Below, one piece after another: positions 1 through 7,240 of a stretch of 28,550 nucleotides of DNA; the stretch's first letter is position 1; each line of letters opens with the position of its first letter. Under the pieces are notes generated by a model. It did not search any database. It saw only the letters and a program-made list of their open reading frames with translations, and was not told where the DNA came from. The DNA comes from an uncultured Clostridia bacterium. Its GTDB lineage: Bacteria > Bacillota > Clostridia > Peptostreptococcales > Anaerovoracaceae. Both the position numbers and the translations under genes were made by a program. The stretch lies in NCBI GenBank assembly GCA_934256595.1, contig CAKQOW010000029.1, positions 1 through 28,550 of the forward strand. The letters are read 5' to 3'.

Positions 1-1
1 G

Positions 2-102
2 CCTGTGGACATTGTGTAAGACATTGAGTTGCGTAACACCGCAGCCAACGCAGTAGTGGTTGAAGCAGGAAGCTCCGGCTTCTATAAGTCGGAGTAGTTC
101 AC
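2..102 (+). mobile_element. 3' end of an IS200/IS605-type tnpB gene with right-end hairpin (partial)
   Basis: The frame starting at base 2 reads PVDIV, a TAA stop at 17-19, then DIELRNTAANAVVVEAGSSG and FYKSE up to a TAG at 95-97. This wording, followed by a hairpin and TTCAC, is what I remember from C-termini and right ends of IS605-family TnpB elements. The hairpin is CTCCGGCTT (73-81) with AAGTCGGAG (86-94), loop CTAT, one G-T wobble, then TTCAC at 98-102. In characterised elements this end also forms the 3' scaffold of the TnpB guide (omega) RNA, with the guide copied from the flank just beyond. The in-frame TAA would cut about 26 residues from the protein, so the copy may be decayed, or the missing tail may not matter. 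The rest of the element lies outside the window. Confidence 0.6.
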
Positions 103-182
103 AGGAAACAACTTGTTTTGATAAGAGTGTAATATATGAAAAAGAGTTTTGTAAGGAATTTTCTATTTATATAATTCAGTTT

Positions 183-225
183 AATAAAAAAGTAAACCCT
201 GTAAACAGTATATTGCTTACAGGGT
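183..225 (-). terminator. Intrinsic terminator of the pepF-nadK-RluA-family operon
   Basis: On the minus strand a perfect 9-bp stem, ACCCTGTAA (plus 196-204) with TTACAGGGT (plus 217-225), is followed by a T-rich run (plus-strand A-run at 183-195). It sits a few bases after the stop of the pseudouridine synthase gene. Between the TnpB remnant and this hairpin (103-182) I see only AT-rich sequence. Confidence 0.85.
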
Positions 226-230
226 GATTT

Positions 231-1124
231 CTATTTTCGCAGCTTTTCTATCAGTTTAAGCATATCCTCGTGAAGCGGAGCTTCAACGTCAATTCGCTTA
301 TCTGAAACAGGGTGATTAAATGATAGGTAGCGGGAGTGAAGCGCCTGTCTTTCTATGAGCAGGGGATTTTCACCGCCGTACAGGTGGTCGCCGAGTACAG
401 GGTGACCTGTATATGCCATATGTACTCTTATCTGATGGGTACGGCCTGTTTCGAGAATAAGGCTGACCAGCGTATGATTTTTAAACCTTTCTATAACACT
501 GTAATGAGTTACCGACGGATATCCGCCCTCTGTCATTACCCAGCGCTCAACTCTGTCAGGGTCAGGTCTTCCGATAGGCAGGTCTATAGTGCCCTCGTTT
601 TCGGGTATAACTCCCTTTACCACAGCTATATATTTCTTGCGTATGGTATTTGCCTTCATCTGCTTCATAAAGCTGTCCTGAGCGTGAGAGTTCTTGGCTA
701 TAATCAGAAGCCCGGAGGTATCCATATCAAGCCTGTTTATAAATCTTATTTTGAATTTCTGATTGGTGTCAATTAGATACTGCATCAGTCCGTTGGCTAT
801 GGTGTGAGCAGGGTGCCCCTTGGTAGGGTGCACCACAAATCCCGGCTGCTTATTTATAATCAGCAGATCATTGTCCTCAAAAACAGGGAATATAGGGATT
901 GGCTCCGGTTCAAAATCGCTTGTCTCCTCAGGCAGTCTGACGGTGAGGACATCGCCTGCCTCTCCTGTAACCCAGCCGGGGAGGGACTCTCCGTTAAGAT
1001 ATGCGGATTTATTCTGCTTTATTTTTGTCATAAGTCTTGAGGAAAATCCAAACTCCCTGCGCATAATTTTTTTAATTGGAATGTCTTTATCGTTTTCTGT
1101 TAATATATATTCAAATCTGTTCAT
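231..1124 (-). CDS. RluA/RluD-family 23S rRNA pseudouridine synthase
   Basis: A 297-residue protein predicted to isomerise specific uridines to pseudouridine in rRNA, in the cytoplasm. The N-terminal 65 residues look like an S4-type RNA-binding domain. The catalytic core has RLDMDTSGLL at 131-140; Asp133 is the family's nucleophilic aspartate, and the usual preceding His is Asn130. The late motif GRTHQIRVHMAYTGHP is also present. The length is normal for the family. The ATG is preceded on the minus strand by AGGAAG, which overlaps the end of nadK, so the two genes are translationally close. A NAD kinase followed by an RluD-like gene is also the arrangement of yjbN-yjbO in Bacillus subtilis. 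The family call is secure, but the target uridine cannot be read from the sequence. Confidence 0.9.
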   Translation of the reverse strand: MNRFEYILTENDKDIPIKKIMRREFGFSSRLMTKIKQNKSAYLNGESLPGWVTGEAGDVLTVRLPEETSDFEPEPIPIFPVFEDNDLLIINKQPGFVVHPTKGHPAHTIANGLMQYLIDTNQKFKIRFINRLDMDTSGLLIIAKNSHAQDSFMKQMKANTIRKKYIAVVKGVIPENEGTIDLPIGRPDPDRVERWVMTEGGYPSVTHYSVIERFKNHTLVSLILETGRTHQIRVHMAYTGHPVLGDHLYGGENPLLIERQALHSRYLSFNHPVSDKRIDVEAPLHEDMLKLIEKLRK

Positions 1125-1133
1125 TTAAGCTTC

Positions 1134-1937
1134 CTATAAGAATTTAGTTTTAACCTTGTTCCAGAAATCATAAGTATCAAACCTCAAAAGCTGAACTATT
1201 TTATCTGCGAACTCAATTCTGATATTTTTAACGTTTTCGTATCTGGTTTCATAACCGTCATTGTCTATATATATAGTAGTGTCCTTTCTGTTTTCGGGTA
1301 TAACTCCCAGAGACAGGTCGGAGGGCAGCAGTATGCTTGAGGTAAAGCATCTGTAGGCAGTTGTATTCATAGGAGCGATAGGGGTTACCTGAAGCAGATT
1401 AAGCCTTGGGTCTACTATGGAGCCGCCCAGTGAATAGTTGTATGCCGTAGAGCCTGACGGTGTGGCTACCAGTATTCCGTCACCGCTGAAACGCTCTATG
1501 AAGCTGTCGCCTATGGATATATTCAGGTGAATGGAATAGGAGTGGGAGCCACGTATTACTATTTCATTAAGCCCTATGTGCTCTGCGGTAGCGCCGTCCT
1601 CTGTTTTCACTGTTGCCTTTACTGTTGTCAGCTTCTGCAGTCTGTACATATTCTGCGTATAGTTGAATATGAAATCATCAAGCTTATCCGGCGATATTTC
1701 CTGAAAAAATCCAAGATGTCCTGTATTTATGCCGATTATGGGCATAGAGGGGAAATTATGCTCATGCATTGTCTGCAGGAAAGCGCCGTCTCCGCCTATG
1801 CACACCGTAAGCTCAGCGTGATGGTTGAATTCTCTGCTTACTATGAAGCCTGCCTTTTCGAGCATAGCCGAAAGTCTTGTTTTTGTTTTTAATGACAGTT
1901 CAGTATTATTTGCTGTAATATTTACTATTCTGTTCAC
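1134..1937 (-). CDS. nadK: NAD kinase (ATP-dependent, NADP-forming)
   Basis: Phosphorylates NAD to NADP, the cell's main entry to the NADP pool. The 267-residue protein shows the NAD kinase signatures in order: GGDG at 48-51 (catalytic Asp50), NTGHLGF at 71-77, NEIVI at 124-128, and a glycine-rich GDGILVATPSGSTAYNYSLGG stretch from about 152. The start is GTG (minus strand, 1937-1935), preceded by AGGAG at good spacing; no better ATG lies upstream. It lies 33 bases after pepF and 9 before the pseudouridine synthase, so the three are almost certainly co-transcribed. The length is typical of compact Firmicutes enzymes. Confidence 0.94.
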   Translation of the reverse strand: MNRIVNITANNTELSLKTKTRLSAMLEKAGFIVSREFNHHAELTVCIGGDGAFLQTMHEHNFPSMPIIGINTGHLGFFQEISPDKLDDFIFNYTQNMYRLQKLTTVKATVKTEDGATAEHIGLNEIVIRGSHSYSIHLNISIGDSFIERFSGDGILVATPSGSTAYNYSLGGSIVDPRLNLLQVTPIAPMNTTAYRCFTSSILLPSDLSLGVIPENRKDTTIYIDNDGYETRYENVKNIRIEFADKIVQLLRFDTYDFWNKVKTKFL

Positions 1938-1970
1938 GATAATTCTCCTGTATAGATAGGGTATGCCGTA

Positions 1971-3761
1971 TTATGCAAGCACAAGCTTTTCGAATTCATC
2001 AACAAGTGATGCAAATACTTTCATAGCCGCTCTGATAGGCTCAGGGCTGCTCATATCCACTCCGGCTATTTTGAGAAGCTCTATAGGAGTGTTGGAATCA
2101 CCTGTTTTGAGGAATTCCAGATAATTATCTCTTGCAGCTTCTCCCTCGGAGAGTATTTTTGAAGATATTGCAGTAGCTGCCGAATAGCCTGTAGCATATT
2201 TATATACATAAAACGCAGTATAGAAATGAGGTATTCTCGCCCATTCGTATTTGATGTACTCATCATCTGTAACGGCATCGCCGAAGTATTTGGTGTTAAG
2301 GGCGTTGTAGTTTTCGTTAAGCCAGTCTGCCGTAAGAACCTCGCCGTTTTCGATAGCGCTGTGGGTCATATCCTCAAACTCAGCAAACATAGTCTGTCTG
2401 AAAAGGGTGGTTCTGAACTCCTCGATATACATATTCAGCAGATATTTTCTCATTTCAGGGTCTGTTTCGTTATCAAGCAGATATCTCATAAGCAGTGACT
2501 CGTTGACCGTTGAGGCAACCTCTGCCGTAAATATGGAGTGGCTTCCGTATATGAACGGCTGGTACTGTCTTGTATAGCTTGAGTGCATTGAATGACCCAT
2601 TTCGTGAACCAGTGTGAAAACGTCTTTGAGGGTGCTGCTGTAGTTCATAAGGATATACGGCATTGAGTCGTAGCTTCCGAAACTGTAGGCGCCGCTTGTT
2701 TTGCCCTCGTTTTCGTATACGTCAATCCATCTTGAGGCTATACCCTTGTTCATTCTCTCAAGGTATTCCTCTCCAAGAGGGGCAAGTCCCTTGTTTGCAA
2801 GCTCTACCGCATCTTCAAAGGTTACATCTTTTTTAGGAAGCTCTATAAGAGGGACGTACACGTCATACATTTTCATTTCATCAACGCCCAGAAGCTTCTT
2901 TCTGATGTTCAGATATCTGTGAAGAACCGGCAGATTATCATTGACTACTTTAATAAGGTTATTGTAAACCTCTGTGCTTACATCATCACCTGCAAGGGCA
3001 GCGTGCTTTGCCGACTCATATTTCCTTATTCTTGCGGTTACAACATCTGTTTTTGTGTTGTAGTTGTAGGCTGTTGCTATAGTATTTATCTGATTTTTGT
3101 AGGCTTCATACATATGTGTGAAAGCTTCTTTTCTGACTTCTCTGTTGTGGCTTTCCATAAATGTAATGTAGTTGCCGTGAGTAAGCTCCGCAGGTTTTCC
3201 GTCTTCGTCTGTAATCGTGCCGAATTTAATGTCTGCATTGTTGAGCATAGTGAATATATCACCGGAAGCGCCGGTTACCTCACTAAGTTGCGCCATTATG
3301 TTTTCTTCTGCCTTTGACAGAACGTGAGCTTTTTGCCTGAGAGTTTCGGTTATTGCAAACCTGTAGATTTCAAGGTCTTTGTTTTCGTTTAAAAATCCGA
3401 GTATTTTATCCTCGGGAGCTTCAAGCAGCTCAGGTGTGAAAAATGATGATAACGCAGACATCTTTGCGATAGCGGCAAAGCATTTGTCAGTCATCGCCTG
3501 ATATTTTGAAACTCTGTTATCCTCGTCTCTTTTCATTCTTGCATATACATACGCCTTTTCGAGCTGCTGCCACATATCGTCACGCAGTCTGAAAGCCTTT
3601 AAAAGAGTATCCGCGCTGTCTGTCAGATGACCAGAAAGTTCTGCAAAGCTTTCTGCTTTTTCAAGTGACTGAACTACAGCCTGATCCCAGAGCGCTTCGT
3701 CCGGAAACATAGCCTTGATATTCCATTTGTATTTCTGTTCTGTTTTATTTCTTTCTGTCAT
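1971..3761 (-). CDS. pepF: Oligoendopeptidase F (M3B zinc metallopeptidase)
   Basis: A 596-residue cytoplasmic zinc peptidase that cleaves medium-length oligopeptides. The zinc motif HEMGH is at 386-390, and the third ligand is most likely Glu414 in FTAEVASTVNE, 28 residues after the first His, which is the M3-family spacing. The N-terminal third is helical, as in PepF, and the length matches the family. No signal peptide is seen. The ATG at 3761 has a strong AGGAGG upstream on the minus strand. It is the first gene of the minus-strand cluster with nadK and the pseudouridine synthase. No sharp promoter is visible in the 3762-3839 gap. Confidence 0.95.
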   Translation of the reverse strand: MTERNKTEQKYKWNIKAMFPDEALWDQAVVQSLEKAESFAELSGHLTDSADTLLKAFRLRDDMWQQLEKAYVYARMKRDEDNRVSKYQAMTDKCFAAIAKMSALSSFFTPELLEAPEDKILGFLNENKDLEIYRFAITETLRQKAHVLSKAEENIMAQLSEVTGASGDIFTMLNNADIKFGTITDEDGKPAELTHGNYITFMESHNREVRKEAFTHMYEAYKNQINTIATAYNYNTKTDVVTARIRKYESAKHAALAGDDVSTEVYNNLIKVVNDNLPVLHRYLNIRKKLLGVDEMKMYDVYVPLIELPKKDVTFEDAVELANKGLAPLGEEYLERMNKGIASRWIDVYENEGKTSGAYSFGSYDSMPYILMNYSSTLKDVFTLVHEMGHSMHSSYTRQYQPFIYGSHSIFTAEVASTVNESLLMRYLLDNETDPEMRKYLLNMYIEEFRTTLFRQTMFAEFEDMTHSAIENGEVLTADWLNENYNALNTKYFGDAVTDDEYIKYEWARIPHFYTAFYVYKYATGYSAATAISSKILSEGEAARDNYLEFLKTGDSNTPIELLKIAGVDMSSPEPIRAAMKVFASLVDEFEKLVLA

Positions 3762-3839
3762 TTATGTCCTCCTGGTTTGTGTTTAAGTGCATTTCTGTGA
3801 AAATCCATTATGCAGCAGCTTCTGAGGCAGGCAGTAAGT

Positions 3840-4058
3840 TTATTCCTGCTGCATCATCTGCCGTTCCATAATATCATCCCATTCAAAGCCGCAGCTTCTG
3901 CATCTTGTCATATGTGATGAAAGAAAACCTGCGCAGCCGCAGCTTACCTCGGCAGTTCCGTTCTCCACCTCCCGTTTTATCTCCGGTATTACAAGCGCCT
4001 TCGCCGATACCACTTTAACGAGATTTTCCGAACCGCATCTGAAACATTTTTTTATCAT
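3840..4058 (-). CDS. Small zinc-ribbon protein of unknown function
   Basis: I do not recognise the family. The 72-residue product has three cysteine pairs: C5/C8 (CFRC), C40/C42 (CGC) and C53/C56 (CRSC, followed by GFEW). The first and last pairs would form a typical zinc ribbon; the middle pair is unusual. An in-frame ATG two codons upstream (4064) lies directly against GGGGAGGT, too close for initiation. The second ATG at 4058 has about 7 bases of spacing and is chosen. The gene is separated from pepF by 78 bases and faces away from the acidic protein gene at 4241. Role unknown; nucleic-acid or protein binding is only a guess. Confidence 0.7.
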   Translation of the reverse strand: MIKKCFRCGSENLVKVVSAKALVIPEIKREVENGTAEVSCGCAGFLSSHMTRCRSCGFEWDDIMERQMMQQE

Positions 4059-4157
4059 ATCCATACCTCCCCAAAAGACTGTATATGTCCTCAGTTTTGA
4101 TTTTGCGGAATATGCGCGGAAATTGTGCGCAAAGTTCAGGTTAATGCCTTACTGCTG

Positions 4158-4186
4158 TTGATTTAGCACCGTAACTGTGCAATAAT
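4158..4186 (+). promoter_or_regulatory. Probable sigma-A promoter of the acidic hypothetical gene
   Basis: TTGATT (4158-4163), a 17-base spacer and AATAAT (4181-4186) lie about 55 bases before the next start codon. The spacer contains a short inverted repeat, GCAC...GTGC. A second -10-like TATTAT lies at 4203-4208. Confidence 0.45.
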
Positions 4187-4240
4187 GTACTGGATGTATT
4201 AGTATTATACCATCTAAAAGAAAGGAATATAAGTGGGAGA

Positions 4241-4849
4241 ATGGATTTGAATGAACTTTTTGAGATAGTGGATATAGAAAGCACTGAGGACTTTAAGTAT
4301 TTTGATAATTTTGCGGCTCTGATGGAAAGCGACGAGTATATACCGGGCGAAGTGATGTACGAGCTGTTTGCCGAGGTTGATACAGGTGTTCTGTCAGAGC
4401 TTACGGACAATTATTTTGAGGATATAATGGAGGGAGTTCTCGAAGAAGAAGCGGAGCTTTTTACTCTGCTTGACAATATAAAGAGGGTGCTCAAAGGTTA
4501 TGCCGAAAATACTGATGATGAGAGAAGCATAGTGCTGTTTACGGATGAGGTTTCCCGTTTCAGAAACTGGTACAATTTCGATACGGACGTGGAATGTCAG
4601 AGCAGCAGGGACGGAAGTATCAGAACGGTTCCTGTCAGAGAGGCGCTTGTGCTTTACAGAATAGAAAAGCTGAGAGCTGATGAATATATGTATGATTTTT
4701 CGGAGTGCCTTGATTATCCCCTTGATGAATATGTTGTATCCTTTACATCGGATACTGACGGAGACACAGGATATGAACCGGGAAATGAGGAAGAGGAGCT
4801 TTTAAACAGCGATTTTCTTTTTGATGACGAATTTTCAGATGAATACTAA
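4241..4849 (+). CDS. Acidic hypothetical protein
   Basis: A 202-residue protein I cannot assign. It is strongly acidic throughout, with runs such as VLEEEAEL and a final stretch of about 35 residues rich in Asp and Glu (GNEEEELLNSDFLFDDEF). There is no signal peptide, membrane segment or cysteine motif; residues 1-110 look helical. A GGGAG sits only about one base before the ATG and a better AAAGGAA about 14 bases before it, so translation signals are not ideal, but the next Met is 27 codons in. It has its own likely promoter and is divergent from the zinc-ribbon gene. Codon choice matches its neighbours, so I consider it a real gene. Confidence 0.7.
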   Translation: MDLNELFEIVDIESTEDFKYFDNFAALMESDEYIPGEVMYELFAEVDTGVLSELTDNYFEDIMEGVLEEEAELFTLLDNIKRVLKGYAENTDDERSIVLFTDEVSRFRNWYNFDTDVECQSSRDGSIRTVPVREALVLYRIEKLRADEYMYDFSECLDYPLDEYVVSFTSDTDGDTGYEPGNEEEELLNSDFLFDDEFSDEY

Positions 4850-4851
4850 TC

Positions 4852-4878
4852 ACGGATTACAAAAACCTGCATAGTATA
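4852..4878 (+). promoter_or_regulatory. Possible sporulation (sigma-K-like) promoter
   Basis: AC at 4852-4853, 16 bases, then CATAGTATA (4870-4878) fits the Bacillus sigma-K pattern AC-N16/17-CATAnnnTA. An overlapping TATAAT at 4875-4880 has no good -35 for sigma-A. This is a pattern match only. Confidence 0.3.
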
Positions 4879-4905
4879 ATTTAGAATGAATATGGAGGTT
4901 TTTTT

Positions 4906-5094
4906 ATGGGTGACGAAAGAGACAGAAGAGATTGCTGCGAAAAGGAATGCTTCGACAGATGCAGGGATAAATGCTGCGAAAAATACTGCTGTGACGACGG
5001 CGGAGGACTCAATATATTATGGATACTTATAATTATATATCTCCTCTGCAGCTGTAACAACGGCAAGGGAGGCTTCCTCGGAGGACTATTTTAG
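4906..5094 (+). CDS. Cys-rich small membrane protein, possibly spore-associated
   Basis: A 62-residue protein with a charged N-terminal half carrying paired cysteines (DCC, KCC, YCC) and a C-terminal hydrophobic segment (ILWILIIIYLLCSC, about 35-50), ending in a Gly-rich GKGGFLGGLF. This layout recalls the small YjcZ-like sporulation and coat proteins of Firmicutes, but there is no firm family match. A GGAGG lies upstream of the ATG at normal spacing and a strong terminator follows immediately, so it is a single-gene transcript. The sigma-K-like promoter pattern upstream would suit a coat or mother-cell role. Function is inferred only. Confidence 0.65.
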   Translation: MGDERDRRDCCEKECFDRCRDKCCEKYCCDDGGGLNILWILIIIYLLCSCNNGKGGFLGGLF

Positions 5095-5120
5095 AAAGCA
5101 GGCTGCGGCTTGCTTTTTTT
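5095..5120 (+). terminator. Intrinsic terminator after the Cys-rich gene
   Basis: AAGCA (5096-5100) pairs with TGCTT (5111-5115), with further GC pairs inside, followed by T5114-5120. It begins directly after the stop codon. Confidence 0.8.
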
Positions 5121-5172
5121 AGTGTCTGGTGATAAGATTATATGGTTATCTTAGATTTAGACGAGGTAGTTT

Positions 5173-6084
5173 ATGACAGACAAAAAAGATTATATCAAAG
5201 GTATGCAGGCTGCTGTATTCTGTTCCGTGCTGTGGGGTGTGCTGCCACTGTACTGGCAGGCTTTAAGACCTATAGGCTCGGGAGTTATAATATTTTACCG
5301 GATATTTCTTGTAGGTCTTGTGTGCTTTGCGGCCTCTGCCGGAATATACGGGATTAAGGAAGTATTAAAACCATGGCGTGACAAAAGGCTTGTGCTCAGA
5401 AACATAGCCGCGGGACTTCTTATAACCTTTAACTGGAGTCTTTACATATGGGCAGTAAATGCCGATTTTGTGATACAGACCTGTATAGGCTATTACATAG
5501 AGCCGCTGATGGTGTGCGTATTCGGCATTATATTTTTTAAAGAAAAGCTTGAAAGACATAAGCTCATCGCTATCATATTCGCAGGCATCGGGCTTACGGT
5601 CATACTTGTTCATTTTATGCAGATTCCGTTTATTGCCCTTGGACTTGCGCTTTCATTTGCAACATATGCGGCAATCAAAAAAACAAGCGAGCTGCCGCCG
5701 CTTATTTCTCTGTTTTATGAAACGGTATTTCTTATGCCCATAGCGCTGGCGGTAGTCATATATCTTGAGGCATCAGGCAGGGGAGCGCTTGATACCGGAG
5801 AGCCTTATCAGTATGTACTGCTGCTTTTTTGCGGAGTGCTTACGGCAGTTCCGCTGGGACTGTTTGGAGTAAGCGCGCAGAAGGTTCCTCTTACAACGCT
5901 GGGCATAACCCAGTATCTGTCGCCTTCGATAGCGCTGGTGATAGGAATTTTCATAATGGACGAGCCTTTTGATATGATCCAGCTTATATCATTTATAATT
6001 ATATGGATAGGACTGGTGTTTTTTACTATGGGTGAAATTAAAAAAGAAAAAAGTGCGCCTGAAGCTGTGCAAACCCGCCTGTAA
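5173..6084 (+). CDS. rarD: RarD-type EamA/DMT-superfamily transporter
   Basis: A 303-residue integral membrane protein of the drug/metabolite transporter superfamily, RarD subgroup. About ten hydrophobic helices are visible, in two EamA repeats. The N-terminus, with VLWGVLPLYWQAL and a FYRI motif, is typical of RarD. The charged tail GEIKKEKSAP follows the last helix. The substrate is unknown; the old name (chloramphenicol-sensitive protein) does not establish drug transport. GAGGT precedes the ATG. Its last 70 coding bases (5991-6060) recur as an imperfect direct repeat at 7171-7240, immediately before and within the start of the MBL gene. No clear terminator follows. Confidence 0.88.
   Translation: MTDKKDYIKGMQAAVFCSVLWGVLPLYWQALRPIGSGVIIFYRIFLVGLVCFAASAGIYGIKEVLKPWRDKRLVLRNIAAGLLITFNWSLYIWAVNADFVIQTCIGYYIEPLMVCVFGIIFFKEKLERHKLIAIIFAGIGLTVILVHFMQIPFIALGLALSFATYAAIKKTSELPPLISLFYETVFLMPIALAVVIYLEASGRGALDTGEPYQYVLLLFCGVLTAVPLGLFGVSAQKVPLTTLGITQYLSPSIALVIGIFIMDEPFDMIQLISFIIIWIGLVFFTMGEIKKEKSAPEAVQTRL
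5991..6060 (+). repeat. Direct repeat copy A (rarD 3' end)
   Basis: Pairs with 7171-7240 at a fixed offset of 1180 bases. By eye 59 of 70 positions are identical and there is no gap. This copy encodes the last helix and tail of RarD. Confidence 0.85.
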
Positions 6085-6233
6085 TAAGCTGCGGCAGGAG
6101 ATAACGCATACCTTGAGAATACCTGAATCTGTCCCGTAAACTGCCTCTATACTTTTTTGTTTTCAGATGATAAAATATAAAGAAAACCAATATGGATTAT
6201 CCGCTTATTCAGCCAATGGCAGAGGCGCTGTTC

Positions 6234-6252
6234 TATCTGCCTCAGGCAGATA
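6234..6252 (+). promoter_or_regulatory. Perfect hairpin upstream of the prepilin gene
   Basis: TATCTGCC (6234-6241), loop TCA, GGCAGATA (6245-6252): an 8-bp perfect inverted repeat 58 bases before the prepilin ATG. No T-run follows, so it is not a terminator. It could be an operator or an mRNA 5' structure. Otherwise 6085-6309 holds only a weak TAAAAT -10-like element near 6170 and a 24-codon frame without a ribosome binding site. Confidence 0.4.
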
Positions 6253-6309
6253 ATATCAGGGTATAAATACGATAATGCCCTGCCGTATCAATGAGTATGG
6301 AGGAACAAT

Positions 6310-7119
6310 ATGATATACAAAGAAGCAAAAAACCAAAAGAAGGAAAAGGGCTTCACGATTATTGAACTCTTAATAGTTGTAGCAGTTATAGGAGTGCTTG
6401 CGGCGATTTCAATTCCTGTCTTTGCAGCTCAGCTGGAAAAAAGCAGGGAGGCAGCAGATATAGCGAATGTCAGAGCAGCATATGCCGAGCTGATGGTGAG
6501 GGTGCTTGATACAGACGGAAATACAGATCCCGTTACCGTCGGGCTGAAACAGAAACTGTCCGGCTGGCAGACAAAGCTTCCGATCACAATCGGGGGAGTT
6601 ACCTTTAACGGCACGAATACAGACAACTGGACAGGAACTCCGGGAAGCAACGGAACCTGCGAGGTTTCCTATGACAAAGACAAGGGGGCGATCTTTAACT
6701 GGAGTGGTGGTTCCGGCGGCGGCTCCGGTCAGAAAACCTATACCGGGGATCTAAAGGGTACTAAGGAATTTCTCAGAGGAGAATTTAATAATCGTAATAA
6801 GGACAACATGCAGGATGGTAGGGCATTTTTCTCCAACAAGACATTTGAAATCAACGGCACTAAATTTACAGCGCGTGTTTATTATGCGGATTCGGCAGCC
6901 TTCAAAGATAAACTTGAGTCCTATAATCCTGAGCCTGCCTCCTATGAACAAAGCCCGTTTTATCCACTGGAGGCTTGGCATGGTCAAAATCAGAATCAGG
7001 GTTTTGCATACTATAAATACGGGGATAATGGCTCGATTAAAGAGTTTACCTATGTAAACAAGGATAAGGTTTACCGGACAACAGATGAAGGGACAACATG
7101 GTATGACATTACGCCGTAA
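6310..7119 (+). CDS. Type IV prepilin-like (pseudopilin) protein
   Basis: A 269-residue protein with a classic class III (prepilin) signal: a charged leader ending at Gly14, then FTIIELLIVVAVIGVLAAIS, with Glu at position +5 after cleavage. Prepilin peptidase would cut after Gly14 and the helix would anchor the subunit in the membrane before assembly into a pilus or pseudopilus. Residues about 30-65 continue as an amphipathic helix. Two apparently separate C-terminal portions are joined by a Gly/Ser-rich linker, WSGGSGGGSGQK, around residue 140; the second is rich in Tyr and Asn. GGAGG precedes the ATG. No assembly ATPase, PilC or prepilin peptidase is nearby. It lies between two copies of the rarD tail, suggesting it arrived by recombination. 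Confidence 0.85.
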   Translation: MIYKEAKNQKKEKGFTIIELLIVVAVIGVLAAISIPVFAAQLEKSREAADIANVRAAYAELMVRVLDTDGNTDPVTVGLKQKLSGWQTKLPITIGGVTFNGTNTDNWTGTPGSNGTCEVSYDKDKGAIFNWSGGSGGGSGQKTYTGDLKGTKEFLRGEFNNRNKDNMQDGRAFFSNKTFEINGTKFTARVYYADSAAFKDKLESYNPEPASYEQSPFYPLEAWHGQNQNQGFAYYKYGDNGSIKEFTYVNKDKVYRTTDEGTTWYDITP

Positions 7120-7170
7120 GGGCAGTCAGCAGGCGAGGCGAGGGCCGTTGTGCTTTTGCATATTACTTAC

Positions 7171-7240
7171 ATATATAATCATATAGACAGGACTGGTGTT
7201 TTTTACAATGAGCGAAATTAAAAAAGAAGAAACAGCACCT
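7171..7240 (+). repeat. Direct repeat copy B (decayed rarD tail at the MBL start)
   Basis: Same sequence as 5991-6060 with 11 differences. The codon matching Trp (TGG, 6004-6006) is TAG here (7184-7186), so this copy is a decayed rarD end. The MBL start codon lies inside it and the N-terminus (MSEIKKEETAP) corresponds to the RarD tail (MGEIKKEKSAP). Confidence 0.85.

Noticed and set aside
336..1128. Plus-strand open frames opposite the pseudouridine synthase
   Set aside because: They overlap a well-supported RluA-family gene on the other strand, lack ribosome binding sites and resemble no protein family.
6192..6266. 24-codon frame (MDYPLIQPMAEALFYLPQ...) upstream of the prepilin gene
   Set aside because: There is no ribosome binding site and no recognisable sequence; the frame runs through the hairpin at 6234-6252.
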